NCBI GenBank assembly: GCA_017470425.1
Contig: JAFUYT010000021.1
Coordinates: 124,001 to 188,000 of the forward strand
Source: Bacteroidaceae bacterium
GTDB lineage: Bacteria; Bacteroidota; Bacteroidia; Bacteroidales; Bacteroidaceae
Reading direction: 5' to 3'
Length of the DNA: 64,000 nucleotides
The first letter of the stretch is position 1. Each line of letters opens with the position of its first letter. The position numbers and the translations under genes were made by a program. Under the pieces are notes generated by a model. It saw nothing but the letters and a program-made list of their open reading frames with translations. It made no database searches and was not told the DNA's origin. Shown here piece by piece: positions 48,911 through 59,073 of this stretch.

Positions 48911-51232
48911 ATGAGAAAATCTTACGTGATATGCACGCTGTTGGCGTGCCTGTTGGCATGGTGCGGGACGGCTCCGGCCGGCGCCCAGGCGCTGTCGAAC
49001 ATCTCCGTGAGGGCGCTCCGCGTGGCGGCATCGGCCAGCGCGGCAGGGCACGGCCCGGAGCTGGTCTGCGACAACCGCACGGCACAGAGCAACTACTGGA
49101 GCAGCTACACGGGCGAGGCGTCGCTCGGCTCAGAGGCATACGTGGAGCTGCAGTGGGATCGCTCCTACGCTATTAAAGAGGTACGCGCGTATTGGGCCGT
49201 GACAGGCACCTACGTAGTGCTGCCCACGGAGGCCTACGCCGCCTGGTGGGACGGCACCGGATGGCAGCGCGGCACCTCCCTGGCAGCAGCCGACGCGAGC
49301 AACCTCTCCACCACCGCCACCGACATCACGACGCGCGCCCTGCGCATCTGCCTGCGCAGCGAGCAGGCCGTGGGCATCCGCGAGCTGCGCATCATGGGCT
49401 ACGCCGCCGACCCGACGGAGAACTACCAGTGGCCCGCCTACGAGCCCACCCTCTCCTACGACTACCGCAGCGAGTACCCTGCCCTCAACCCGCCCACAAA
49501 GATGCTCCCCGAGAACAACAACCAGAAGGGCTACGTGGCCGACGGATGGTGGGCAGTAGCCTGGGGACCCGACCTCAACGCCCACGTCACCGAGGCCGCC
49601 AAGCAGGGGCTCCTCGCCAAGATGAACGAGGACTTCGCCTTCTTCCGCGACCAGATGGGATGGCCGCCCGACAAGCGCGCACGCAACGGCTACTACTCCA
49701 CCGTCTATATCTACGGTAGCGGCCTCTACAGCGATGGCGCCACGAAGTACGACCGCGGCGGCTGGCAGGGTGCTACGTGGTACAACGGCTCCTCGTGGCC
49801 GATGGTGAACCTGAGCTACTACCCCGTCGCCTGCTTCGACCCCGCCTTCACCAACGACAACGACAACCCGAACTACACGCCGTGGACCGTCACCGACCAG
49901 ACGTTCCAGCAGAACGCCTGTGTCCACGAGGGCATCCACGCCATCTTCGCCGACCTCGAGGGCTGCAAGAACTCCGCATGGTACCAGGAGGCGGGCAACA
50001 CATGGCTGCAGGGCGAGGCGGAGCTCGTGAAGACCGGCAAGACGCCGGAGAGCATGGGCTTCCTCAGCGCCGGCAACATGATCGCGCCCTTCATGCCCAT
50101 CGAGTGCTACTCCGGCTGGCTCCTCGACGACACCTTCGGAGGCCCCTCCGCCGAGGGCGTCAACATGTACAACGGCTCGCAGCAGGTCTGCACCTGGCGC
50201 AACCTCCTGGGCGGCATGCAGTACGGCGAGCTCTTCCCCCACTTCGTCAGCGAGATCCTGGGGCGCGGCAGCATCCCCTGGATCTGGCGCTACTGCCGCA
50301 ACCGCGTCCTTGACGGCATGGCCGACTCGCTGGGCGAGCGCCAGATGCGCCACCTCGTCCTCGAGTACCGCGCCCGGCAGGCCATGATCGACGTCGGGCA
50401 GTGGAGCAACGCCTGCCGCAAGCTCCTCGACGACAACTGGCTGCTTACCGTGCAGCAGGAGTGGAGCCCCTACTGGAAGAAGGTGGATCCTTGGCAGGCA
50501 ACGCCCTACGCCAATATGTACCGCTGCAACGAGGTGGACAGCGCCGGATGGTGGCGCCCCGAGTGGCGCACGACGCCCGGCTGGAGCGGCGCCAACCAGG
50601 TGCCCCTGCACGTGGCAGGGCAGGCGGGCGACGTCATCAGCCTCCACTTCAAGCCCCTCGGCACGAACATGGTCTGTATGCTCTGCTACCGCACCAAGCA
50701 GGGACGCGTCTATTACTCACTGCCCGTGGAGGGCGAGGGCGACGTCGTCATGAAGCTGCAGGGCGAGCCCGCCAACAAGGTCGTCATTGCCGTCATCGTG
50801 AACACCGACTACCTCTACCAGGGCGACGAGACCCGCAAGAAGCACTTCGACTACCGCCTCCGCATGGGCGAGAACATCTACCAGCCCGCCAAGGCACAGC
50901 TCAAGTGGTACAACTACCGCTCCACCATCCGCGACCAGGAATTCATCACCGGCATTGAGACCGTAGCCCCCGAGGCAGAGCCCGCCCGCTTCGCCATCCA
51001 CCCGGAGCGCAGCGTGGTGCGCCGCGGCGAGCAGGTGGCGCTGCACATCGCCGCCGCCTCGCAGCTGCAGGTGCCCGTGCGCCTCTTCGACCAGAGCGGA
51101 CGGCAGCTCCACTCGCAGAGCTTCCTGCGCGACGGCCTCTACCAGATTCCCGCCAGCCTCGCGCCCGGCATCTACATCCTGCAGGGCGTCAACGGCCGCG
51201 AGACGAGCACCGCGCGCATCGTCGTGAAATAA
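48911..51232 (+). CDS. secreted discoidin + zincin-like protein with type A secretion domain
   Basis: The start is ATG 48911 (MRKSYVICTLLACLLAWCGT), because the promoter overlaps the longer frame. The protein has 773 residues. About 30-165 is an F5/8-type C-like domain (ELVCDNRTAQSNYWSSYTG, YVELQWDRSYAIKEVRAYWA). The central domain (about 190-540) has DFAFFRDQMGWPPDKRARNG and the motif NACVHEGIHAIFADLEG, an HExxH near residue 338, then WYQEAGNTWLQGEAEL. It resembles the zincin-like protein at 40642-42798. The last 80 residues are a canonical Por-secretion (type IX, type A) domain: VPVRLFDQSGRQLHS, then LAPGIYILQG and IVVK. Zinc-dependent activity is inferred only. The FAS1 gene starts 36 bp later. 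Confidence 0.78.
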   Translation: MRKSYVICTLLACLLAWCGTAPAGAQALSNISVRALRVAASASAAGHGPELVCDNRTAQSNYWSSYTGEASLGSEAYVELQWDRSYAIKEVRAYWAVTGTYVVLPTEAYAAWWDGTGWQRGTSLAAADASNLSTTATDITTRALRICLRSEQAVGIRELRIMGYAADPTENYQWPAYEPTLSYDYRSEYPALNPPTKMLPENNNQKGYVADGWWAVAWGPDLNAHVTEAAKQGLLAKMNEDFAFFRDQMGWPPDKRARNGYYSTVYIYGSGLYSDGATKYDRGGWQGATWYNGSSWPMVNLSYYPVACFDPAFTNDNDNPNYTPWTVTDQTFQQNACVHEGIHAIFADLEGCKNSAWYQEAGNTWLQGEAELVKTGKTPESMGFLSAGNMIAPFMPIECYSGWLLDDTFGGPSAEGVNMYNGSQQVCTWRNLLGGMQYGELFPHFVSEILGRGSIPWIWRYCRNRVLDGMADSLGERQMRHLVLEYRARQAMIDVGQWSNACRKLLDDNWLLTVQQEWSPYWKKVDPWQATPYANMYRCNEVDSAGWWRPEWRTTPGWSGANQVPLHVAGQAGDVISLHFKPLGTNMVCMLCYRTKQGRVYYSLPVEGEGDVVMKLQGEPANKVVIAVIVNTDYLYQGDETRKKHFDYRLRMGENIYQPAKAQLKWYNYRSTIRDQEFITGIETVAPEAEPARFAIHPERSVVRRGEQVALHIAAASQLQVPVRLFDQSGRQLHSQSFLRDGLYQIPASLAPGIYILQGVNGRETSTARIVVK

Positions 51233-51268
51233 AGACTACTAACCCGACAAACTACATCACAAAGCATT

Positions 51269-53890
51269 ATGATTCATATCATCAGGCACCGGGCGCGCCG
51301 CCTCTTCCGCTCAGCATGTCTCCTGCTGCTGCCTCTCACGGCAAGCGTCTCGTGCAGTGAGAAGGATGAGCTTATGGACGAGCCCGAATGGCTGGGCAAC
51401 AGCATCTATGAGCGCTTGCAGGAGGAAGGAACCTACAACTACACCCTCCGACTCATCGAGGATCTGGGACAGCAGCAGGTGCTGAGCCAGACGGGCTCCA
51501 AGACCCTCTTCGTGGCCTCCGACGACGTCTATGACGCCTTCTTCCAGAAGAACGACTGGCACGTCAGCCGCTACGAGGGCCTCTCCGCCGGACAGAAGAA
51601 GCTCCTGCTGAACAGCGCAATGGTCAACAACGCCTATCTGCTGGAGCTCCTGAGCAACGTCAGCGGCACACCCCCGCAGAAGGGAATGTGTATGCGCCGC
51701 GCCACCTCGGCATCGGTCTTCGACAGCATCTCACGCATCATGCCCGCAGAGATGCCCAACACGCCCTTCTGGGCGAAGTATAAGGAGCGCCCCCGCGGCA
51801 TCGTGCTCCTGCGCGACAACACCGCCAAGCCAATGATCCACTTCCTGCCCGTCTTCATGCGCACGAACCTCATCACCGGCAACGACCTGGCCACCCTCAC
51901 CAACGGAGCATCCACTTCGATCACCGACGCGTGGGTCAACGGCCGCAAGGTCATCCAGAGCGACATCGTCTGCAAGAACGGATACATCCAGAAGATCGAC
52001 GGGCTCGCCACTGCGGCCGACAACATGATGGAGATCGTGCACAGCCATCGGAACATGTCCCGCTTCGCATCCCTCATGGACCGCTTCTCGGCACCTTACT
52101 ACGACCGCGCCGCCACCGAGGAGTACAACCGCCTCTTCAACAACCAGGACTCCGTCTTCACCCTCAAGTACTTCTCGCAGAACAGCAACACCAGCGAGTA
52201 CGGAGGTTCCGAGGGAGGAGAGCTCACCACAGACCCCGACGGCAACGTCGTCGATGCCTACCTGAGTTTCGACCCCGGATGGAGCCAGTACATGTACACC
52301 AACACCGCCGGGCGCGACCTCCACTACGATGCCGGTGCACTCCTCGTGCCGAGCAACGACGCGCTCGACCACTGGTGGAACAACGACGGACGCGTGCTGC
52401 AGGATATGTACGGAGCCTGGGAGAACGTGCCGATGAAGGTCCTCGTGAAGATGCTTGACATCAACCTGATACGCTCCTTCACGCAGACCGTGCCCTCGAA
52501 ATTCCGTAACATCGTCGATAACACCACGAAGGTGCCACTGGGCATCACCACCGCACACGTGGATTCCTGCTTCATGGGATGCAACGGCGTCGTCTATCTC
52601 CTCAACCGCGTCTTCACGCCCGCGTCCTACAGTTCCGTTTCCTTCCCCGCGCTCGTCAACGAGCAGACGATGAACATCATCTACTGGGCCATTGAGAAGC
52701 TGGAGTTCGAGCCCTACCTCAACTCAATGGACTCCTACTACAGCTTCATCATACCCACCAACACGGCCATGCTCACCTACGTGGACCCCTGCACCTACGG
52801 CTCCACCCTCTCCACGCTCTATGAGTTCTACTACGACGCCGACCGCAAGAGCGTGGGCGCACGACGCTACAGCTACGACCTCGCCACCCACCAGAAGGTC
52901 GAGGGCGGCACACCCCTCAACGACGCCACCGATGCCCAGGTGCAGAACCGCCTGCGCGACCTCCTCGACAACCTCATCGTCATCGGCAACATCGAGGACG
53001 GCCACCGCTACTACCGCACCAAGGGAGGCAGCGTCATCAGCGTAGATCGCGCCGGACAGGAGGGCACCATGACCATCAGCGGAGGCTTCCAGATCGAAGA
53101 GGACAGCCCCGTCACCGTCGCCACCATCTACGACCAGACCGAGAACGGCAACGGCAAGAGCTACGTCGTGGAGCAGACGCTGCCCATGACCAGCCGGCGC
53201 TCCCTCTACTCACTGCTCAACGGCCGCAATGGCTGCGAATCCTTCTTCTCGCTGCTCCTCAACGGCGGCTCCGCCAACACGCTCCTGAAGGCACGCATGA
53301 GCAGCTACACCTGCGCCGACTACAACTGCTCCCTCTTCGATGCCTACAACTACACCATCTATGTCCCCGAGAACGCCACCATCGACCAGCTCCACCAGCA
53401 GGGCGTGCTGCCCACCTGGAGCGACTACGAGGCGCTCGCAGACCCCACCTCGCGCTTCAGCGAGATCGCGCAGAACGCCACCCTCCTCAAGCAGGCGCGC
53501 AACATCGTGGCCAACCGCATCCTCAACTTCCTGAAGTACCACATACAGGACAACTCCGTCTTCATCGGAGGACAGCCCACTGCGGGCGTGAAGTACGAGA
53601 CATCGACGCTCAACCCCGTCAACAAGCGCTTCTTCAGCCTCACCGTCAGCGCCGACGACAGCCAGCTCACCATCACCGACCAGCTCGGCAACCAGCGCTC
53701 CGTAGTCACCGCAGGCGGTAACTACAACCTCGTGGGACGAGAGTACTGGATCCAGAACGCACAGAACGTGAACAACACGCAGCTCTACAACGCCTCGGAT
53801 CTCGTCGTACACCAGATCGACGGGCCCCTCTTCTACGAGCCCCAGCAGCTCACCAAATGGGAGGACGAGGTGATGGCGCTGATTCCCTGA
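51269..53890 (+). CDS. FAS1 (fasciclin) lipoprotein, first gene of the SusCD locus
   Basis: This 873-residue protein has a lipoprotein signal (RSACLLLLPLTASVSC, lipobox SVSC). It carries several FAS1-like units: GSKTLFVASDDVYDAFFQKN, AGALLVPSNDALDHWWNND, YYSFIIPTNTAMLTYVDPC and YTIYVPENATIDQL. The C-terminal part has GNGKSYVVEQTLPMTSRRSL, FFSLLLNGG, QLTITDQLGNQRSVV and VVHQIDGPLF, matching the secreted FAS1 protein at 5303-7186. It probably sits on the outer-membrane surface near SusCD, 38 bp before susC. The likely role is binding or organising the glycan-capture complex; FAS1 domains have no known catalysis. Confidence 0.82.
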   Translation: MIHIIRHRARRLFRSACLLLLPLTASVSCSEKDELMDEPEWLGNSIYERLQEEGTYNYTLRLIEDLGQQQVLSQTGSKTLFVASDDVYDAFFQKNDWHVSRYEGLSAGQKKLLLNSAMVNNAYLLELLSNVSGTPPQKGMCMRRATSASVFDSISRIMPAEMPNTPFWAKYKERPRGIVLLRDNTAKPMIHFLPVFMRTNLITGNDLATLTNGASTSITDAWVNGRKVIQSDIVCKNGYIQKIDGLATAADNMMEIVHSHRNMSRFASLMDRFSAPYYDRAATEEYNRLFNNQDSVFTLKYFSQNSNTSEYGGSEGGELTTDPDGNVVDAYLSFDPGWSQYMYTNTAGRDLHYDAGALLVPSNDALDHWWNNDGRVLQDMYGAWENVPMKVLVKMLDINLIRSFTQTVPSKFRNIVDNTTKVPLGITTAHVDSCFMGCNGVVYLLNRVFTPASYSSVSFPALVNEQTMNIIYWAIEKLEFEPYLNSMDSYYSFIIPTNTAMLTYVDPCTYGSTLSTLYEFYYDADRKSVGARRYSYDLATHQKVEGGTPLNDATDAQVQNRLRDLLDNLIVIGNIEDGHRYYRTKGGSVISVDRAGQEGTMTISGGFQIEEDSPVTVATIYDQTENGNGKSYVVEQTLPMTSRRSLYSLLNGRNGCESFFSLLLNGGSANTLLKARMSSYTCADYNCSLFDAYNYTIYVPENATIDQLHQQGVLPTWSDYEALADPTSRFSEIAQNATLLKQARNIVANRILNFLKYHIQDNSVFIGGQPTAGVKYETSTLNPVNKRFFSLTVSADDSQLTITDQLGNQRSVVTAGGNYNLVGREYWIQNAQNVNNTQLYNASDLVVHQIDGPLFYEPQQLTKWEDEVMALIP

Positions 53891-53928
53891 CGAGCCTTGA
53901 ACACACGAACGATAAAGAGCATTGAACC

Positions 53929-56900
53929 ATGAGATATAGGATTTTCCTTCTTTCACTTTTCCAGCTGATCGTCCTCACCGCCACCGCACAGGTCAAGGCC
54001 GTCCACGGCACCGTGCGCGACGAGTACGGCGAGCTGCCCGGAGCCTCCGTCTGCGAGGTCGATGGCACCGGACGTATCATCGAGGCCACGATCACCGACA
54101 TGAACGGTAACTTCTCCATGCGCATACGCAACCCGAAGGACAAGCTGCGCATCAGCTACGTGGGATGCAAGCCACAGCTGCTGGCCATCAAGACCGAGCT
54201 GGTCAACGTCACCCTCGTCTCGCAGACCATGCAGGAGGTCACCGTCACGGCACAGAAGAAGCTCAACAGCGGAGGACTGGCCATCCCTGAGCGCGAAATC
54301 TCGTTTGCCACGCAGACCATCGACATGAAGGAGTTCGAGGGACTCGGCATGACCACCGTCGATGAAGCACTGCAGGGCCGTATCGCCGGACTCGACATCA
54401 TCGCCAACAGCGGTAACCTCGGCGCAGGCACCACGATGCGACTGCGCGGAGCATCCAGCATCTCCACACTCACCAACCCCAACCCACTGATCGTCGTCAA
54501 CGGCAACACCTGGAACGTTGATATGAACAACTTCGACGTCACCAATGCCAACGACGAGCAGTTCGCACAGCTCCTCAACGTCAATCCCGAGGACATCGCG
54601 TCCATCACCGTCCTCAAGGATGCCGCCGCCACAGCCATCTACGGATCGCAGGGCGCCAACGGCGTCATCGAAATCACCACCAAGCGCGGAGCTAAGGGAG
54701 CACCCAAGCTGACCTACTCCCTCCGGCTCACCGGCACCTACCAGCCACCTGGCTACAAGATGCTCAACGGCGACGATTACACCATGCTCCTCAAGGAGAG
54801 CTACTTCAACCCCGAGCAGAACGACAACGCATCGAACCTCGCAGAGCTGAACTACGACCCCACCTTCTCCGAATACGAGCAGTATAACAACAACACCGAC
54901 TGGGTCGATGCCGTCACGCAGTGGGGACTCCGGCAGAACCACTACATCTCCGTCACCGGAGGCGGCGAGAAAGCCACCTTCCGCATCTCCGGAGGCTACG
55001 ACCACGAGACAGGTTCCGTCATCAAGCAGAAGCAGAACCGCTTCGCTACGCGACTGGCATTGGACTACTACGTCTCTGAGCGCATCAAGATCTCCACCAA
55101 CTTCGCACTCACCTACACCGACACACAGCGCAACTACGACGACCTCCTCGCCATCGCCTACAAGAAGATGCCCAACATGAGCATCTACGAGCAATATCCC
55201 GTAGGCCATCCCCTCCAAGGACAGGACACCGACCGCTACTACACCATGCTGCAGTCCGCCCCCAATGTATTCAAAGACGACCAGCGGGCATACGTCAACC
55301 CCGTGGCATCCGCACACCTGGCCACCAACGACGACCGCACCTACGACATCACCCCCGAGCTGGAAATCAACTACAAGCTCCTCGGCACCGACGACGACAG
55401 CCACCAGCTCAACTGGCAGGGGCGCGTCTATATGAACGTCTTCAACGAGTACGTCGATAAGTTCTACCCCAAGGAGCTCGTCACCGTCAGCTGGAACAAC
55501 GGCGTCAACAACGCCTACACCGGTTCCTCGAAGAGCGTGGCCTTCAACACGAAGCAGACGCTCACCTTCATCCCAAGCTTCAAGAACAAGGACCACTCGC
55601 TCATGGCCATGGGACGCTTCGAGCTCACCAGCGGCAGCAGCAACGGACAGGGCACCGACGCCACCAAGTTGCCCTCCGGAGGCATCACACTACCCACCGC
55701 TGGCGGCAAGGTCACAGGCATGAACAGCTCCTTCAGCCAGTGGCGATCGATGTACTACACCTTCTCCACGCACTACGCCTACAAGAGCCGCTATATGCTC
55801 GACGTGTCGCTGCGCGTCGATGGCACCACCAAGTTCGGTCCCGACCGCCGCTGGGGCTACTTCCCCGCCGCCTCGCTCCGATGGAATATCATCGACGAGA
55901 AATGGATGCAGCCCACCCGCAGCTGGCTCTCCATGCTCGCCCTGAGAGGCAGCTGGGGACAGGTCGGTAACCAGCCCAACCGCGACTACCTCTACGAGAG
56001 CATCTACAGCAGTGCACCACGCTATCTCGACATGGGTGCCATGCAGCCCGACAACATCCGCCTGACCAACCTTAAGTGGGAGACCACCGCCACATGGGAT
56101 GTCGGACTCGACCTCTCGTTCTTCGACGACCGCCTGCGCCTGCAAGCCGAATGGTACCACAGCAAACGCCGCGATATGCTCATGGAGAACGTCAGCATAC
56201 CCTCCAGCACAGGCTACTACGCCCTCGCCTACAGCAACGTGGGCTCGATGACCAATATCGGATGGGAGCTCAACCTGCAGACGAACAAACTCATCCGCAA
56301 AGGCAAGTTCTTCGCCGACCTCAACTTCACCTTCGGCAACAACCGCAACGAGATCCTGACGATGGACGAGACCGTGCTGAAGACGCTCAACTCCAAGTTC
56401 AACTACGAGAACCGCGAAGTCCTCAAGCGCGTGCAGCTCAACAACCCCTTCGGCGCCATCTACGGTTTCCGCTACAAAGGCGTCTATGAATACCAGTATG
56501 AGACGTTCGCCGCCATGACGCCTCAGGAGCGCACCGACTTCGTCAGTGCAGGGCATACCGCGCCCTACGTGCTCAGCGAGACAGGCGAGATCGTGACCGA
56601 CGACAAGGGTCAGCCCGTGCGCATGATTTACAACTACTCCCACGACAACACCGGCAAGAACTATATGTTCAACGGCGGCGACGCCATCTACGAGGACGTG
56701 AACCACGACGGCAACATCAATGCCCTCGACATCGTCTATCTCGGCTCCTCACTGCCCAAGCTCACTGGAGGCTTCGGCTTCACGCTGAACTACGGGCGAT
56801 GGAAGCTCAACACACAGTTCAACTACCGCGTAGGCAACAAGATCCTCAACCTGGCACGACTCGATGCCGAGGCCATGAGCACCAACAACAACCAGAGCAA

Positions 56901-57252
56901 GGCCGTCAACTACCGATGGCGCAGGGAGGGCGACGTGACGACCATCCCACGTGCCATGTACGGCTCCTCGACCAACTACAACACGCTCGTCAGCGACCGC
57001 TTCGTGGAGGACGGCACCTTCCTGCGGCTGAACTACCTGCAGCTCTCCTACTCCTTCGACCCGAAGGTCATCAAGCGCTTCCTCGGACTCGCACGCCTCA
57101 GCCTCTACGCCAGCGCCAACAACCTCTTCATCCTCACCCGCTATAAGGGCGTCGATCCCGAGGTGAGCTACAGCGGCTACGGCGCTGCCGTCGATGGCGG
57201 ACAGACACCGCGCGCCAAGTCCTTCACCTTCGGCCTCACCGTAGATTTCTAA
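53929..57252 (+). CDS. susC: SusC/RagA-type TonB-dependent outer-membrane transporter
   Basis: This is a 1107-residue porin. It has a signal peptide (MRYRIFLLSLFQLIVLTATAQ). A carboxypeptidase-D-like domain is at about 22-100 (VHGTVRDEYGELPGASV, ISYVGCKPQ). The plug is at about 105-240 (EVTVTAQKK, VDEALQGRIAGLDIIANSGN, MRLRGASSI, VLKDAAATAIYGSQGANGVI). A beta-barrel follows, ending SFTFGLTVDF with the terminal Phe needed for membrane insertion. TonB energises import of glycan captured with SusD. Its C-terminus is complete. SusD follows 3 bp later. Confidence 0.95.
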   Translation: MRYRIFLLSLFQLIVLTATAQVKAVHGTVRDEYGELPGASVCEVDGTGRIIEATITDMNGNFSMRIRNPKDKLRISYVGCKPQLLAIKTELVNVTLVSQTMQEVTVTAQKKLNSGGLAIPEREISFATQTIDMKEFEGLGMTTVDEALQGRIAGLDIIANSGNLGAGTTMRLRGASSISTLTNPNPLIVVNGNTWNVDMNNFDVTNANDEQFAQLLNVNPEDIASITVLKDAAATAIYGSQGANGVIEITTKRGAKGAPKLTYSLRLTGTYQPPGYKMLNGDDYTMLLKESYFNPEQNDNASNLAELNYDPTFSEYEQYNNNTDWVDAVTQWGLRQNHYISVTGGGEKATFRISGGYDHETGSVIKQKQNRFATRLALDYYVSERIKISTNFALTYTDTQRNYDDLLAIAYKKMPNMSIYEQYPVGHPLQGQDTDRYYTMLQSAPNVFKDDQRAYVNPVASAHLATNDDRTYDITPELEINYKLLGTDDDSHQLNWQGRVYMNVFNEYVDKFYPKELVTVSWNNGVNNAYTGSSKSVAFNTKQTLTFIPSFKNKDHSLMAMGRFELTSGSSNGQGTDATKLPSGGITLPTAGGKVTGMNSSFSQWRSMYYTFSTHYAYKSRYMLDVSLRVDGTTKFGPDRRWGYFPAASLRWNIIDEKWMQPTRSWLSMLALRGSWGQVGNQPNRDYLYESIYSSAPRYLDMGAMQPDNIRLTNLKWETTATWDVGLDLSFFDDRLRLQAEWYHSKRRDMLMENVSIPSSTGYYALAYSNVGSMTNIGWELNLQTNKLIRKGKFFADLNFTFGNNRNEILTMDETVLKTLNSKFNYENREVLKRVQLNNPFGAIYGFRYKGVYEYQYETFAAMTPQERTDFVSAGHTAPYVLSETGEIVTDDKGQPVRMIYNYSHDNTGKNYMFNGGDAIYEDVNHDGNINALDIVYLGSSLPKLTGGFGFTLNYGRWKLNTQFNYRVGNKILNLARLDAEAMSTNNNQSKAVNYRWRREGDVTTIPRAMYGSSTNYNTLVSDRFVEDGTFLRLNYLQLSYSFDPKVIKRFLGLARLSLYASANNLFILTRYKGVDPEVSYSGYGAAVDGGQTPRAKSFTFGLTVDF

Positions 57253-57255
57253 AAA

Positions 57256-59016
57256 ATGACCAACATGACATACAATCACGCCAATAACAGCCGGAACATT
57301 CTGAAAAGGAACAGGCGCACACGCACGTGGGCAGCCGCTGTGCTCCTCGCACTGCAAGCACCCGTGCTCACCTCCTGCGGCAACTTCCTGGAGATAGCGC
57401 CCCTGGAGACCATCGTGCTGGAGAAGTTCTGGAACGAAGAGACCGATGTGGAGAACGTCGTCGCTGGATGCTACGCTGCCATGCAGGACCAGACGGTCGT
57501 CAGCCGCATGATGGCATGGGGAGAGTTCCGGTCCGACAACATCGTCGGCGGAACGGGCATTGAGAACAACCTCGACCTCTCCAATATCTTCAAGGAGAAC
57601 ATCAACGCCAGCAACAGCTTTCTGAAATGGGGGGAGTTCTACAACATCATCAACCGCTGCAACACCGTACTCTACTACGCACCGTCGGTCGCAGAGAAAG
57701 ACCCCAACTACACACAGAGTGAGCTCCGCGCTACGGAGGCGGAGGTGACCGCCATACGCGCACTCATGTACTTCTACCTCATTCGCACGTTCCGCGATGT
57801 TCCCTACGTCACCGAGCCCTATCTCGACGACAACCAGCAGCTCGCCATCCCCGCAACACCGTTTGCCGAGGTCCTCGGCCACCTCATCAGCGACCTCGAG
57901 CGCGTGCAGGACTACGCCGTACGCAAGTACCCCACCACGAAGAACTACTACCAGCGCGGACGCATCACCCAGGATGCCATCCACGCCATGCTCTGCGACA
58001 TGTACCTCTGGCAGCAGGACTACCAGAACGCCGTGCGCTACGCCGACATGGTCATCCAGGCGAAGACCGCCGACTACGAGGCAGAGCTCAACCGGATGTC
58101 AGGCGTCATCTCCGCCAACCAGCAGATGATCGACGGCTACCCCATCATCAGCGATGCCTACGCCACCGGCAACTACTACGGCAACGCCTTCATCGAGATA
58201 TTCAGCGACGGCAACAGCCGCGAGAGCATCCTCGAGCTCATCTATATGGAGGATGACCAGATGCCCGCCAACGGAGCCGTCAGCAACTACTACGGCAACA
58301 GCGAGAACACCGTCGGCAGCGTACGACCCGCAGACTTCCTGATGAGCGACATCAACGATGAGCTCTTCACCGTCTTCGAGAACAAGTACGATGCACGATT
58401 CTACGAGAATATGCAGCCCGTCACGGGTTCCAAGACACTCGCGGGCATCAACAAATACGCTAACAGAAGCGTGATGATCAACCTGGGAAAGGCGGAACTC
58501 GAGGGCACCTACGGATCGGCCTATGCCCGCGACCACTGCCACGCCAACTGGATCCTCTACCGCCTCACCGACGTGATGCTGATGAAGGCAGAAGCCCTCG
58601 TGGAAATGGGCTCCCCAGAGCAGATGCAGCAGGCCTTCGACATCGTGAACACCGTCTATAAACGCTCCAACTGCTCCGCCACCGACAAGAACCTCGACCC
58701 CGCACGCTACTCCGTCACCAACCAGGATGTCATGCGCGACCTGGTACTTCTGGAGCGGCAGCGTGAGCTGATGTTCGAGGGCAAACGGTGGTACGACCTC
58801 GTCCGGCGCTCCCTCCGCGACGGCAACACCGGCAAGCTCGCCGGGCGCGTAGCCCTCAAGGGCTCCGGCGGCAGCACAGCCATCTCCAGCAAGCTCTCGA
58901 GCATGGACGCCATCTTCTGGCCCTACCACATCGACGAGCTCGACGTCAACGAGTATCTCACCCAGAACCCCGCCTTCGGCAGCGGTGAGAACAGCAGCAT
59001 TGAACTCACGCAGTAG
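57256..59016 (+). CDS. susD: SusD/RagB-type glycan-binding lipoprotein
   Basis: This 586-residue protein has a lipoprotein signal (AAAVLLALQAPVLTSCGNFL). SusD features are FLEIAPLETIVLEKFWNEET, CYAAMQDQTV, the TPR-like helices with RATEAEVTAIRALMYFYLIR, FRDVPYVTEPYLDD, MLCDMYLWQQDYQNAVRYAD, RLTDVMLMKAEALVEM and the C-terminal LLERQRELMFEGKRWYDLVR. It caps the SusC barrel at the cell surface and binds the oligosaccharide. The N-terminal Met at 57256 leaves a long positively charged leader; a later Met in the same frame is not obvious, so this start is kept. Confidence 0.95.
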   Translation: MTNMTYNHANNSRNILKRNRRTRTWAAAVLLALQAPVLTSCGNFLEIAPLETIVLEKFWNEETDVENVVAGCYAAMQDQTVVSRMMAWGEFRSDNIVGGTGIENNLDLSNIFKENINASNSFLKWGEFYNIINRCNTVLYYAPSVAEKDPNYTQSELRATEAEVTAIRALMYFYLIRTFRDVPYVTEPYLDDNQQLAIPATPFAEVLGHLISDLERVQDYAVRKYPTTKNYYQRGRITQDAIHAMLCDMYLWQQDYQNAVRYADMVIQAKTADYEAELNRMSGVISANQQMIDGYPIISDAYATGNYYGNAFIEIFSDGNSRESILELIYMEDDQMPANGAVSNYYGNSENTVGSVRPADFLMSDINDELFTVFENKYDARFYENMQPVTGSKTLAGINKYANRSVMINLGKAELEGTYGSAYARDHCHANWILYRLTDVMLMKAEALVEMGSPEQMQQAFDIVNTVYKRSNCSATDKNLDPARYSVTNQDVMRDLVLLERQRELMFEGKRWYDLVRRSLRDGNTGKLAGRVALKGSGGSTAISSKLSSMDAIFWPYHIDELDVNEYLTQNPAFGSGENSSIELTQ

Positions 59017-59066
59017 ATGGACAATGGATAGTGGACAATGGACAGTTGACAATTGACAGTTAGAAT
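59017..59066 (+). repeat. GGACAATGGACA/TTGACAATTGACAG short repeats
   Basis: Imperfect units of (A/T)GGACAATGGA and TTGACAATTGACAG fill the SusD-FAS1 spacer. A related TGTCAATTGTCCATTT lies between slyD and aroC (26409-26424). Confidence 0.55.
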
Positions 59067-59073
59067 CAGAAAC

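Noticed and set aside
53953-55596. 547-codon minus-strand frame opposite SusC
   Set aside because: SusC is certain on the plus strand; the antisense frame is low-complexity Val/Glu/Asp-rich sequence.
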